DNA from: Reclinomonas americana ATCC 50394
Taxonomy: Eukaryota; Jakobida; Jakobea; Jakobida
Assembly: GCA_048213135.1 (NCBI GenBank)
Contig: PS015452.1
Coordinates: 110,753 to 171,714, forward strand
Reading direction: 5' to 3'
DNA: 60,962 nucleotides
Shown: piece after piece, positions 12,252 to 24,675 of the stretch
Layout: every line of letters begins with the position of its first letter
How positions within the stretch are numbered: the first letter of the stretch is position 1
Made by a program: the position numbers and the translations under genes
Notes under the pieces: generated by a model
The model's database searches: none
The model's input: the letters and a program-made list of their open reading frames with translations, nothing else
What the model was told of the DNA's origin: nothing

Positions 12252-13313
12252 TCACATCAGCAGCGGAAGTGCGGGGATGACTCGCTGGCCGCGATGCTCG
12301 CGAAACATGCGCATCGCAAACTGGCCGGCCGCAGACGCACGGAACTCGTCGACCAGGGCACGGAACTCGGGCGACAGCTCGTCCAGGGCTGGCAACTTGG
12401 CACCGTAGCCTGCACGCGCGCGCAAGAGTGAGGTGAGTGGGTTTTGTGGCCAGACAGTGCGGTGCGAAACAATGCTGACCTTCTTCTGGGGTCGGCAGCA
12501 GGAGTGGCGACAGCATGCTTGCGGCGCTCAGGTCAGCCGCCGTGAAGCGATCGCCGACCAGGTACTGTCGTCCGTCGGCGAGCAGCTCGTCGATGAATGC
12601 CACTTCCTGTGCAATTGCTCATGCCGGTGAGGAGAGAGAGAAGGTCTCGACAAGTCGTGTCTGCGCACCTCACGCAGCACGGCCAGCGAATCGCGAGCAT
12701 GTTCCTCGTCGATGCGGAGACCGCGAGAGATAGCCTTTCGCAGCAGTGGTTTGAACAGGCGTGCGAAGGCAGACTGCACGCGCGGGAAGTTGCTGCGGAT
12801 CATGCGTCCAAACATGTCGCTGTCCGCCAGCACATGCAGATACGCCACTCGACGCGTATGCGGACCTATGCGCTCGCCAAAGCGCTGCTCCAGCTCCACA
12901 ATGCGATCGGTGAACTCGGCGGGGTACAACGAGTTTGACTCGTCGTCGAGCGCGTACCGATCGGACGCCCACTGCGCGATGTCGGACGAGTCGTGCAGCA
13001 CTTGTCGCTGGCGCGGACTCCTCGATCGGATCACCAGACAGGGCGTGGAGGCTTTGCTGGAGGTGCCGTCGACATTGGTCTTGCGAGCAAAGCGCGTGGC
13101 ACACAGCACCGGCAGTGCGTGAAACAGCGGCATGTAGACGCGTTCTCTGTACGGAATACCGTAGTGATCGAGAGCCCACCGTGCCTTCTCCTGTGATGCG
13201 GATGAGAACAAGGCGCTGGAGGGAGTGCCATTCATTGTCGACAGCGCAACGTTGTAATGAGAAAAACGAATGGTGATCAACTCGAGGGTGGGTTCGTCTT
13301 CGCTCGCCGTCAT
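12252..13313 (-). CDS. Glutathione S-transferase-like protein, copy 1
   Basis: Four exons (13313-13251, 13190-12669, 12606-12480, 12409-12252) give 289 residues in phase. The N-terminus reads ITIRFSHYN then EKARWALDHYGIPY, which matches the thioredoxin-fold strand and first helix of GSTs. The segment VLHDSSDIAQWASDRY fits the glutathione-contact region, and the C-terminal helical domain contains the typical YLVGDRFTAADLSAAS motif. The usual active-site Ser/Tyr/Cys near residue 15-20 would fall in RFSHYN. The enzyme activity is inferred from the fold. Intron 1 has a GTTGCGC donor. An AATAAA signal lies at 12244-12249 just after the stop. It is a tandem duplicate of the next gene, with the same intron positions. 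Confidence 0.85.
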
Positions 13314-13492
13314 TGTCGAAAAAAACGCTAAAAATGAATATCAGTCACTACTTGTAGACGATGTAACTGCGTCTGAAACTCCGCTCCGAGAACCTCGCGA
13401 GTCTCATCGGAGAGCACGACGCGAGCATGCTGAAAGCAATGTACATGTGGCGAAGAACCTTTTCAGTGAGTACCACATTGACTTCATATACT

Positions 13493-14587
13493 TCACAGCT
13501 TGCTCTTCATCAGCAGCGGGTACGTCTTGACCACCTGCTGACTGCGCTCCTCTCGAAACATGCGCAGCGCAAACTGACCGGCGGGAGTGGCGCGAAACTC
13601 GTCGACAAGCGCGCGCATGACAGACGGCAACTCGTCCAACGTTGGCAGCCGACCTCCGTACCCTGCGCAAAAGCTTGAGCAAAAAAAAAAACGCTCAGTC
13701 AGTTGTCTCTCGCAGCTGCAGCACAAACCTTCCTCTGGACTCGGCATCAGCGCCGGAGCCGCCATGCACGCAAACGACAAGTCAGCCGCCGTAAAGCGAT
13801 CGCCGACTAGATACCGCCGTCCATCGGCCAGCAGCGCGCTCACCGCGGAAAACTCCTGCATACCATCGCTCCCGTGTCATCCTTGCGCGCATAGCAACAA
13901 CAACAACCACGCTGAGAAACGCACCTCGCGCAGCTTGGCAATCGATCGCTGCACTCGCGCCTCGGTCACGCCCAGCCCATTGACGATACCGTTGACCACA
14001 AACGGCTTGGAGAGCCAGATAAGCGTCGCCTGCAGCCAGGAAAAGTTGGCGCGCACCATGCGCATGAGCAGATCGCTGTCGGCGAGCACGTGAAAGTAGG
14101 CCAGGCGACGTGAGTGCGGGCCGACTTGATCGTGGAAGCGCTTCTCCAGCTCGACAATGCGCTCGCGATGTGCACTGGGGTACAGCGAGTCGCGCTCATC
14201 GTCGTGTGCGTATCGCGCCGAGGCCCACTGTGCAATGTCGGTGGAGTCGTGGAGAACGCGACGCCCGCTGGTGCGCGAGTTCACCACGAGACAAGGCGTG
14301 GAATAGTTGGTGGAGATGTTGTCGCCGTGTGCTTTGTGTGTGCCGCGTGTGGCGATCGCCACTGGGAGCATGTGGAAGAGGGGCATGAAGGGACGCTCGT
14401 GGTAGGCCACATGGAAGCGGTCGAGTGCCCATCGCGCCTTCTCCTGTGCATGCAGTCAAGAGTGAGACCTTTGTGGCATGCAAGAGGAGGTGACTGCACG
14501 CGCAACGTTGTAGTGCGAGAAGCGGATGGTGATCAACTCCAGTGAGGGCTCATCGTCGGCCTTGCGCTTGCTGCTGCTGGATTGCAT
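13493..14587 (-). CDS. Glutathione S-transferase-like protein, copy 2
   Basis: Exon 1 (14587-14507) encodes 27 residues ending ITIRFSHYN, identical at its end to copy 1, and is again interrupted at that point by a GTTGCG donor (14506). Exon 2 continues EKARWALDRFHVAYHERPF and includes VLHDSTDIAQWASARY. The C-terminal domain carries YLVGDRFTAADLSFAC. The end reads VVKTYPLLMKSKL with stop at 13493-13495. The four-exon layout matches copy 1, so the pair arose by tandem duplication after those introns were in place. The two proteins are clearly diverged, most of all in the linker after residue 60 and in the last helix, so this is not a recent duplication. The start lies only 42 bases from the stop of the next minus-strand gene. 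Confidence 0.85.
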
Positions 14588-14629
14588 GGTGGCGGACTTG
14601 ACAACAAACTCCGTCCCAAACGAATGAAT

Positions 14630-17600
14630 TTATTGTGACCCCCGTCCTCGCCTTCCCATGGTGGAGTTTGCAGTCGCTGGCCTTGTTCGCGGAGGTGATG
14701 TGGCGAGTGGTGAAGCGGCGGGAGGCGGAGAGCGGATTTCGGCAACTGGCGATCGCAAGCCGGCACTTCGCAGTCGGCCGCCCAGCGAGGCCAGAGGAGG
14801 CGGTGGCGGAGGGGAGCGCTCGGCTGGAGAGTGCACTGGACTGGTGAGGGTAGCCACCGCCGAGGCCACTCGTTCGATGGCGCGAATGGCATCGTTGACC
14901 GGCACGGCAGACAGGCCGCCGACAATGTGCGCCGACTTGGGTCGCCGTTTCTGCACGAGACCAGCGTGAATTCGCTGGAGGTGCATATCGTGTTCTCCCC
15001 CCTGTATATGTCTCACCGGCGAGGAACCTGTTGGCGAGTCGGTGGCATGTGTCGATTGGTCGAGCGACGCCGATGCGGAGCCTCCGGTGGACGTCGTACT
15101 GCCGCCGGTGCGACCGTGCAACGGAGCAGAGCGCTGGCGGCGCAATCGACGCTGCGTACAGACAACGATGAGCGCTTGACAATAAACAGGGGACATGCAG
15201 GTGCATGGGCGATGAACCTCGTTCTCTGTCTTTAGAGTCTGGCAGTAGCGTGTTCCGTGCCGAATGGCTTGTAGTGCGTCCTCCACGTCCAAATCCACCT
15301 GTTGAGTCTGCAGGAAGATTGTCAGTACGCCGCGAGACTCTCGACGTGCGTGGTGCACTGGAGGGGGCACCTTGAAATCCAACATGCGCAGTCGGAATCG
15401 CTGTGCGTCCTCTGACAGGTGCGTCTCATTGATCGTCTGGCGGTGCGCGGGTGAGTCGGACGCCGAGAGGGAGAGAATCACAGCACGCAGCGTCACTGCA
15501 CCTCAGAGGTCTGCTTATGCAGCTGCGCTTCAGCGTGCACGTCGCGGATCAAGTGCGCCGGCAAGTCCGGCACCGACACACGCAAGTTGCGTGCTTGCGA
15601 CTGCTGGGAGGAGACTCGGAATCCGCACGGTCCGCGCACGACCGACGCCGATGGGGGACGGGAAAAACTGAGCTGCTTCTGGTTGTCCGCGCTCTGTGCG
15701 CTGGCCAACATTGGGACAGCTGGCGCAGACGGTGTGCGCGGTGGCGACGGACTCGGTTGCGTGTCGACAGCTGGAGGATCGACGACAGCTGGTGAAGCGG
15801 GCTGCGGGTCAACAGTGGTGGTAGTGGTGGTGGTGATGATGGTGGTGGTGGCGGCGGCGCTTGGTGCAGCCGACTTGCGAGACACTGGACTCCGCGGGCG
15901 CAGCGACACGGTTGTGTGCGCCAACGAGGTGCCGAGTGGTGGTGGTCGGTTTGCTGTCCGCGGACTGCATGCAGATTGGGTCAGCACGCATGACGACAAA
16001 GAGGCATGCTTGGCGCGCACTGCATGTACGCACACATGGGGGAGCTGATCGAGAGTCGAGCTTGCAGGCGCAGCAATGGTGGTGGCGGTGTGTGAATGTT
16101 CCGACTCGTGTGCTTCACTGGCCGCGTCGTCAAACGGCGCAATGCTGGAACCGGCAATCAGATTCCACGACTCCTCCACAGGCGTCTGTCGGTGACTTGT
16201 CGACAGTGGTGGACCCGCACTCTGCACACCTCACATTTCAGTTAACACTCCACACGACGCCCAAGATGAAGGCAACACTCACCGGCAGTGGCACTTGGGA
16301 CTTGAACAGTGCGTCTTGCAGTTTCGTACTCTCGGCCACCTCCGACAGCGCACGCGCCGACGGCAGTGCCGACGCGGAGCGCGACAGGCCATCTTGTGAC
16401 GGCTCTAGAGACGATGAAGCCGCATCGCCCCCCTGTTGCAACTGCTGTTGCTGCTGCTGTTCATGATGTAGTTGATGTTGTTGCTCGTCGCCACGCATGT
16501 CCATTCGCCTGCCACTGCTGCTGCTGCTGCCTGCGCCGGCGACCTTGATCCGGCGCAGTACACGCGCCGACGCCCTACGCTGCAGCAGCGATCCACCGCC
16601 ACTGTCACTGCCACTGTCGGCCCTGGCACTTGCCGCCGGCGACACGTGTGCCGTCGCACTCGTCCTTGCCATCAGCATTGCACTTTTCTCGGCGTCTGTT
16701 GTTGTTGACATGACAACTCAGCAATAAAAGAACAGAGGTTCTTCTCGAATGTGCACATACCACTTCCATCCTCTTCGTCCTCCTCATTCAGCGGTGGCGG
16801 AGCCGATGGCACACGCACGGCAGGAGCTGCCGAATGTGGCCTCTTGTCACTCGGGAATGACGACAACTCGTCGAGCTGTGGTGCTTCTTGAGCCGACAGT
16901 GATGGCTGCGAGTGAAGCGGTCCCGAATCGTCTTCCTCCTGCCGTCGGCGCGACCGCTTGGCCGGTGGCGTCTGGTTCTGCGGCGATGTGATGTCTGCCA
17001 TGGAGCGAATCAGGGCCGATGCAGAGCTGGCGCGGAAGCGTTTCGTGGCCGCCGACGAGGGTGAAGGTGAACGCGACGGCGGTCGCTCATTCGGACGCAA
17101 CGCAATGAAGCGATGCCAGGTCGGTCGAGAGTGCGTGCCACTGGATGAAAGACGCGGGCGTGCACTTGGGGAGAGGGACGTACGCCCAGAATGCGCGACT
17201 TCCTCCGGCAGCTGCGTCCCATCAAAGAGCGATCGAGAAACACTGCGGCGCCTCGCACTGGCGCCCGGTGATTCGGCCGCCGACGGCGACGCCAGCAGCG
17301 ACGACAGTGTATACTGCGGCTGATGGAGCTGCTGCTGTTGAATTTGTTGCTGGATGGCTGGCAGCGTCGAATTGGTGATGTGCAGCTGTGACAGCTGACG
17401 GCGCTGCAAGTGATGCAAGGTGGCCGACGCCGGTCGCGAGGCGGAGGTGGGTCGTCCCAGATGTGCACGCTCCCACACGGATTCGTGGGGTGAGGCGACC
17501 TCTTTGGCGACGGCAGCCGGTGCGCGATGAGCCACCTGCATCGTTATTGCGTGGGTCGTCGGCACACAGTATCCATCCTTTAGTATGCTCCGCTGCTCAC

Positions 17601-19035
17601 CTCTCGTGCATGCGACACGTTGACCATCAAGTGGTCCTTCACCGTGGGCGAATGGCGCACCGGTGACGCCGAGGTCGCGGCTGCCGCGGCGGCGGCGGCC
17701 AACACGGACGACGAGGACGGTGAGATGGACCGGCGGACCTGCAGCGACTGCAGCATGAGTGCCCGCTGTTCCTTCTTGCGCCGTTGATGCTCCCGGTGAA
17801 CGTGCGACAGGCGCACGGCGTCGGAGAGTACCGCATCGTCGTCCGCGGCCTCGTTGCTCGCCGTTATCGTGACGGAATGCTCCCGCGCACGCCTCAGCTC
17901 CTTGCCAAACTTGCTCGAGGAGGTAGTGATGGCACTGCCGCCTGTTCGCTGCTGCTGCTGCTGCTGCGACGACGACGACGGCGGCGCCAGTGACAACTTT
18001 TGCCGGCCCACCAGAGTGACACGACGGCCACCCTCCTGCACGAGAGTGATGGTGGTCATGTCGGCGGTCTCCGTCCGCGGCTGTCGGCGCAGATGAGCAA
18101 GCCCAGGCCGCGATGGCGAGTGGCTGCCGTTGCTGCTGGCGTCGGCGGCCAGGCGGGCGGCCGTGGCAGCCGCCGCCTGCTCCTCGCCACGCGTGGCCAT
18201 GCGATCGGCCACTTGCGACACGGTCCGGGCACGCCGAGTCGCCGAACCGAGTCGCGACACCACCTTCTGCAGTCCAGCCCCGCCAAAACCACCGGCAGCG
18301 GCCGCGACCGCTACGGCAGCTGACGCCGACGGACCGCCTCCACCTCCACGATCGTGCGCCAGCAGCACGGCCAGCGCACGTCGCTGCGATCCACGAGACA
18401 GCGCTCGACTCGCTCTCGACTCCAACTCGGCCACCACCACCGTCGGCATCTCCCGCGACTGCAACGTCCGCTCGTACCGCGCCGCTGTCGCCGACCACCC
18501 TCGCCCCGCGAACCGAACCGGTCGTCCACCATCGCGGTTCTCCACTTCGTCGTCCTCGTCATCATCCTCTGGATCATCATCATCGTCATCGTCCACGGCA
18601 ACCTCCTCATTGTCAGCGTCATCATCGTCGTCGTCCAAATGGAGCTCGTCGAGCTCGGGCGACGGCACCGACGAGCGCGGCGACACCACGACTGATCATC
18701 TCGAACATGAGTCGTCTAACAACAAAACACCCTTTTCTTCTTCATCTTCTTCCACACAGTCTTCTCCCTGTCACATCCCACTCACCATCGTCATCATCAA
18801 TCAACGCACGCTCCACTTCTCTCTCCACCAGTCGGTCTGCACGCACGTGTGGCACAGCGACCACCAGTGAATCATCGCCGTCGCGTTGCAGCCGTTTGAG
18901 GTGATCGAACAAAGCCGCGTGTCGCTGCTCCGACGCTGCCTCCTCGTGGCGCCATTGTGCACGGTGCCGGTGGAATGAGCGCTGTAGGTGTTGCTCTTGC
19001 GTCCAGAAGCCGGCCTTGGCGGGCGCGGCTTCCAT
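14630..19035 (-). CDS. Large Ser/Ala/Gln-rich low-complexity protein
   Basis: The proposed start is ATG 19035 (MEAAPAKAGFWTQEQHLQRS). Exon 1 ends at a GTGAGT donor and joins in phase to an exon with a long Asp/Glu run (18540-18650). Next comes a large Ser/Ala/Gln-rich exon down to about 17600. Further exons lie at about 16750-17540 (STLPAIQQQIQQQQLHQPQY, a basic KRSRRRQEE patch), 16280-16710, 15500-16220 (poly-Thr and Pro-rich) and 14630-15490. The last contains one ordered-looking helix, DLDVEDALQAIRHGTRYCQTL. Stop TAA is at 14630-14632, overlapping an AATAAA signal. Most of the protein is predicted disordered. I recognise no domain; the basic and acidic patches would suit a nuclear or scaffold protein, but that is speculation. 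Confidence 0.6.
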
Positions 19036-19169
19036 TCACTCACGCACGTGCCTGATCGTGATTGAGTGTGTGACACCGCAGATGTCATCCATGCCCATCA
19101 ATGTGCGTTTGCCAGTCACACTCCGGTCTCTCTGGAGAGAGACTCGCACTCTCACAGCGGCCTCTTGCG

Positions 19170-22100
19170 ATGAATCCGTCTGGTGGCGCAGTGGCCGCCG
19201 CGTCACAGCAAAAGACGGTCTCTATGAACGCGCGCTCTTGTGTCTGTATGAAAGTGCAGTTTGCTCATGTGTGTATCTCTCTCCCTCTCTGCCTCTCCCT
19301 CTCTCTTTCTTTCTCTCTGTGTACGTGCGTGCGTATCGATCGCAGATGTGGAAACGCATTCACAACGCGCTCATCTTGTCGTCGACGATTGGTCGGGTCA
19401 GATTACCAACAACCACAGCAACGAGTTGAGTGCGCGATGACCTTCTCTCCCTTCTCTCTCCCCTCCCTCTCTCTCCCCTTTCTCTCTGTCTCTTCTCTCC
19501 CCTCCCTTCCACATCATCTTGACTGATTTCTTCGATTTTGATCATGTCTGATCTTCCGGCACACAGATGATGAGGAGGAAGAAGACGATGAGGAGGAGGA
19601 TGATGAGGAGGAGAAGGCCAGTGACAGTGAAGTCGAGGAGCATCCACATGACTACTCTGTGGACGATGAGGACGATGATGGCGAAGTGCCGGCAATGATC
19701 ACGGATGATCATCATCGGGAGCTGGATGCGATTGCCGATGAGGGAGTGGCGTTGCAGCGGGAGCTGGAACGAGTTGCGTGCACTGTTTGCTGTAGGAGTG
19801 CTTGCTCTCCTCGCTTACTCACACACTACTTTCGAGTATGTAGTGGTGGGCCTGCTGCAGCTGCGCAGAGCCTGTGGGTCACGACACGATTCGTGCCGCC
19901 GTCTATGTCGATTTCTTCACCAAGCTGCTCATGAAGAGCGATGAGCATGCGGCGCTCTTGTCGGAGGAGAAGATTCGCGCCTCCATCCAGGTTCATGCGC
20001 GCACTCGTTCCTCTTCTTCTTTCTTTTCCGCAAGATGACTGACTCGTGCTGGCAGTTTGAGTGGCGACGCGATCGGCACGGCGCACGCAACATCACTCTC
20101 GATCAGTTCCTCGAGTCGGCCCATCAGTTTGTGGAGGGTCTGTACGCGCCCCTTTTTCCATTGTCGATGTGTTGTGTTCACGGTATCGTGTCACAGAGTG
20201 GCACCCTGGTGTACCGCCGAGTGAGGCGCGACGATGTGCCCGTCGCTTGCTTGAACGAGCCTTTCCCGACCACGAGCGTCGTGTCCGTCAACACAATCGT
20301 GCGTCGCACATCCTTCCCCCACCCTATCTCTTTGTTGTCCTCACTCACCTCGCCCAGAGCGCGCCAACACGGCACGACCACACCCCGAGATGCGTCCGTG
20401 GACTCCCGAGTTTGACCCCAACTCGGGCGCGTGGAAGCTGCGAGCGTCGCCGACGGATCTCACCCGCTCACTCATCACTCGCCGCCTGTCGCCACCGCAC
20501 ATGGAAAGGGAGGGTGGCGGCTCGCCGTCGTCTCCCGGCTCCCCACCATTCACACCCTCGTCGACCGTATCCTCGTTGCCGCCACCGGCGCCTCTGCGTG
20601 GCGTGTCACCGGGCACCGTCGAACGTCTGTGGTTTGTGCCGCAGCCGTCGCCGCTTCCGCCACCCCTGCCGCCACAGCAGCTGGCTCCGCTGAAGCCCGT
20701 GGTCGCTACGTTTGAGGTGGTTCTGGCGCCAGACATGACGGCGCAGCAACAGAAGCTCAAAGCGGTGCCCGGCAAGGTGCAACGGCGTGCCTCTGTGGAC
20801 ACAGTCACATTGTCGTCTGGACCGCGGTGGCCGTCGGTGGTCGACAGTTTTGCTGTGCTGAAGGATCCAGTGCAGGCGTGGGAAGTTGCGCAATCGTTCA
20901 TGGCGCACGCGTGTGTGATCACATTGCACTCATCCGTGCCTGGACAGGGTGCTCGATTCGCCACGTCGCCGCTCGTCGACAAGCTGGCAAAACCCAAGGG
21001 CCGCTATCATTACCTCGAGTTTAACGAGAACTGTTGCGCACACTCCACCGCTACGCAACGCCGGACAGCTGCTGATGCTGACGTGTGTGTTCCCCCAATT
21101 GTAGCACGGCGCCAGGAGTCAGCTGCAGAACCGCGAATTGTGGCTCAACCACGTGCAGCAGGTCTGTTGCCTTCATTCTTCTTCATCCTTCGTGTATCTC
21201 TGTGTATTTACCCGCATTCCCCTACCAGCTGTCGATGAAGCACCTCCCGCCCCCATGCAGTCGCCTCCACCACAACAGCCTCCGCCACCAATGCCGCAAC
21301 CAGTGGCGAGTCCGTCGTCGCCAATGGCGGCACACAGTGGAAGCGGTAACGGTTCTCCGACGCGCTTGCGGCAAGTGCTCTTTGCAGGGCCGACCTCGCC
21401 CGAGGTCGCCCCCACGGCGGGACCGCGTGCGCTGCCGGCCACGCTACCGTCGCGGCGTGCATCGATACCAATGCCGACCACGTTCTTTCACGATGAAGCG
21501 CTACTGCAGCCGCCACCAGAAGATCCCAAGCAGGCCACCCGCCAGGCGTACGCCAAGCTCGCCAAGGCACGTGAGGAGAAACGCAACAGCAAGGGCTCCA
21601 GTTCTCCGACGTGCGTCGTCAGTCCCTGCACTCCGCCTCACACATGTGCTCCTTTGTTCTTTCACTCTGACTGACTGCCACATGCGTGCCACCAGCGCGG
21701 CGCCGCACCAGCATGCAAAGTCACTCGGCAACGGCATGTGGGCACTCGATGTGCAGCACTTGCCTGCCGACCCCAACCGCCACGCCGACGAGTTGCTGTC
21801 CACGGAGCGGCAGTGGAATGCGCAGCATGTGGCCTCGTTTCCGGCGCATTTGCCGACGTATCTCAGTCCAGAGGGTACGCTGCCAGTCGTCGTCGGACAG
21901 CAGAGATGCCGTTCTTCTCACACTCGACACAGGCGACAAGATCGAGCCGCGCGCACAATCTGCCTTGTCACCACTTTCACCGGCCGCCGCCGAGATTGAG
22001 CAATCGCCTGTCGCAGCCACACTAGCTCGAGACGAGGTGTCGCCTGCTTCATTTGGTTCGCCAACCGATGATGCTGAGGGACATCAGCAGCGACCGGCGT

Positions 22101-24292
22101 CGTCGGTGAGCAGAGATCGAAGGGCATGCATCATACATTACAACGTCACACATCTCACTCTTTCTCTCTATCCTGCAGCCGGCGCTGAGCGAGACCATGG
22201 GAGCGACGGGCACGCGGTTGGAGGATGCTCTTCGCGCAGAAGTGGACTGGGATGTTGGTCCCTTCCGTGAGGAACCTTCGTCGCCGAGTGCCGAAAACGG
22301 CGACGAGCATGTGAACGAGAGTCGTGCGCTGCCGGCCTCGCACCAGAGAGCGACAAAGGCGGCCGCTTCAAGTCCACAAGGTCGCCACCACCCGCGTCAA
22401 GTGTCGGAACCAGCCATGACGTCGTCGCTGCGGTCGCGACTGGAGACGAGTCTGCGAGCTGCTCGAGAAACAGTGCCACCACCTTCTGCGCCCGGCAATC
22501 CACGCATCGGCCGCTCGCCCAACAGACCACCAGCTCGGAGACTTGTTGTGTTCGAGGATCCCGCCGATCCGTTTACCACCACCAGTCTGTCGCCCGGTGC
22601 GCGTTTCTTTGTGCCAACAACATGCATTCTTGATATAGTATGCTGACGCAGCTGCGAATAGATCATGTCACTGGCCTCCCGCGACATATCATGCCGACAC
22701 CCTTGGGCGCGGGGGTGGTGCCGTCGTCTGCAGACACGAGTCCCACTCGTGATCCGTCGCCACATATGCGACGTGCGAGTCAATCGCACATGCAGCAGCA
22801 ACAACAGTACCACCATCAACATCAACAACAACAACCGCCGCCGCAGCAGCAGCAGCAGAAGCAGTTGCGACCACAGTCGGCGCCGAGTGCGCGTCGCGGT
22901 ACGCCACATTACCTGCAAGCGACTGCTGCCTCGGCACACTTGCACGGCGACACCGTGAATGGAACACTGCTTGCACGCGATGCCGCCAAGACGGATCCAG
23001 GTTTGCGTCTCCCAGCCTTCGTATTTGGTGGTAAGTACTAGTTGTGTGACTTTATTGGGGTGTGCAGAGCTGTTGCATGCTGCTCAGCTGGCGTACGACC
23101 TGTCGGACCCCGCACGGGAGACATCGGCTGTGGTTCGCCTCCGAAAGACTGCGCTGCATGAGAAAGCGGGTGAGGCCAACAAGCAACTGCGCCAGTCGCT
23201 GCGTGTTATCCGCGGCGTGGCTGGACGCTATGCCGGCGACCACGTGCCCGGGGTAAGCTCTTTGCCTGGACAGTACCCATTTTCCCACCTCACTCTCTCA
23301 TCTTTGATTCTGTGTGTCAGCGGACTTCCCCTCCGCACTCACGTTCACGGTCGCCGCCACTTGACAACCACAGGTGAGAAGCGCTCGAGTCATTGTGTGC
23401 TGCAGGCGTGAAATACCCATTCGACGCTCACCTTCCCCCTCTTCCCCCTCATTCCCCCTTCCCGCGCCATGCAGCACATCCATGTCACTCGACGAGTTGC
23501 TCGAACGCCGTGCGCTGTGGCGATCGCTGCCAAAGACGCTGTCCACCGTCCCCGAAGTGCACGTCAAGACCATTGACTTGTCGGCGGTGCCTGTCGCCCC
23601 ACTCCCACCCACGCCAACCGCTGTCGCAGGTGCGAAGACCTGCCCCCCCCCCCCCCCCCAACTTCATGTGCCACCCACTCGCCGACTCACTCGTGAGCTT
23701 CGCAGCGGTGGTTGGTCTCGCCGAATCGATGGCCTCGCAGCACGCTGGAGGTCCACTCTCGCCACCCTACATGGCGGCCGTGCGGCCGCCGAGTGCCAAC
23801 GCCGTTCGACGCACACTCGGTGCACTGAGTCCCTCGCGTGGTGGTGGTGGTGGTGGAAGCGGGCATGCACGGCACGCCACGTCAGATGCCGTCTCGTCCC
23901 CGAGCGGCAGCCACCACCACGGTCAGCCAAGCAGTCCGCCAACTCGACGGTCACGACCGGCCAGTGCCGTGCATCCGCGAGAGGCGGCGCAGGTGGTCGA
24001 GGGCATGCTGCTGGAGCTGGACGCCGACGTACGAGCGCGTGTGGTCAGCAACACGTGGCGACCACACACGCGGCACAATGCGTTGCCAGTCAGCAAGGAG
24101 ACCACCAACGGGCGGTACCAGCACCAGCTCAAGTGGGTGGTGCAGGGCGAATCCGTGGGTCTCGGCGCATCACAGTCCTCGTCTGCACCGGCAGCCAATG
24201 GGGGAATGGCAAGCGGTGGTGGTGGGGGAGGAGGAGGGGGAAGTGGAGGAGGAGAAGGAGTTCGAGGCAGTCGGCGATCCAAGCGATTCTGA
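19170..24292 (+). CDS. Large Pro/Ser/Gln-rich protein with an acidic N-terminal segment
   Basis: The proposed start is ATG 19170 (MNPSGGAVAAASQQKT), only about 134 bases from the divergent minus-strand gene. Exon 2 (MWKRIHNALILSS) ends at a GTTGAGTGCG donor (19424) and joins in phase to an acidic exon at 19566. The next parts look ordered: TIRAAVYVDFFTKLLMKSDE, EWRRDRHGARNITLDQFLES and PWTPEFDPNSGAWKLRAS. Later exons are Pro/Gln/Ser-rich, with ordered islands WALDVQHLPADPNRHADELL, AYDLSDPARETSAVVRLRK and STSMSLDELLERRALW. The protein ends in a Gly run and SRRSKRF with stop at 24290-24292. Several exon joins are phase-consistent, but some (around 19800, 22630, 23420) are uncertain. I do not recognise the family. 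Confidence 0.6.
19266..19325. repeat. CT-rich tract in an intron
   Basis: An imperfect CTCT/CCCT run upstream of the AG acceptor at about 19345. A similar tract lies at 19440-19510 before the next acceptor, so these probably act as long polypyrimidine tracts. Confidence 0.6.
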
Positions 24293-24675
24293 AGTGTACT
24301 TTTTTGGTCGAAAACTGGGGCGCGATATTCCGACGGGAGGTGCAGTCAAATCAAATCACAGTCAGTACCGATGCGCGTTCTTCATCCATGCCTCGCTGTC
24401 AGCGACACACAACAGATCGTGGAGTACTCTGTTCGGGAAGCAATATCGAACACAACCGATATCGGACAACTCCATCCGCTCTCTCTCTCCCACGCTCCTC
24501 CTGCACAAGCTGACCACTCACCCTGCCTCTCACTGTTGGAGATGACTCACACAGAGGGACCAATTGCAAGGCGCGCGTGGTTTCCCTGCCGAAGAAACCG
24601 AACACTACCTGAGCGACTCTTTGTTTGATTTTCTCATTTTCACCATCATTGAGCGCAAAGCAAGCTCTCTTTCAC
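24293..24675. other. Intergenic stretch upstream of the WD40 gene
   Basis: No coding sequence is supported here. It includes AT-richer sequence than its surroundings and presumably holds the 3' end of the upstream gene and the promoter of the WD40 gene. Confidence 0.4.

Noticed and set aside
16672-18498. 608-codon minus-strand frame as one single exon
   Set aside because: Only its last part (about 16750-17540) matches the composition of the real gene; the first part overlaps the better-supported Asp/Glu and Ser/Ala-rich frame and looks like a frame shadow.
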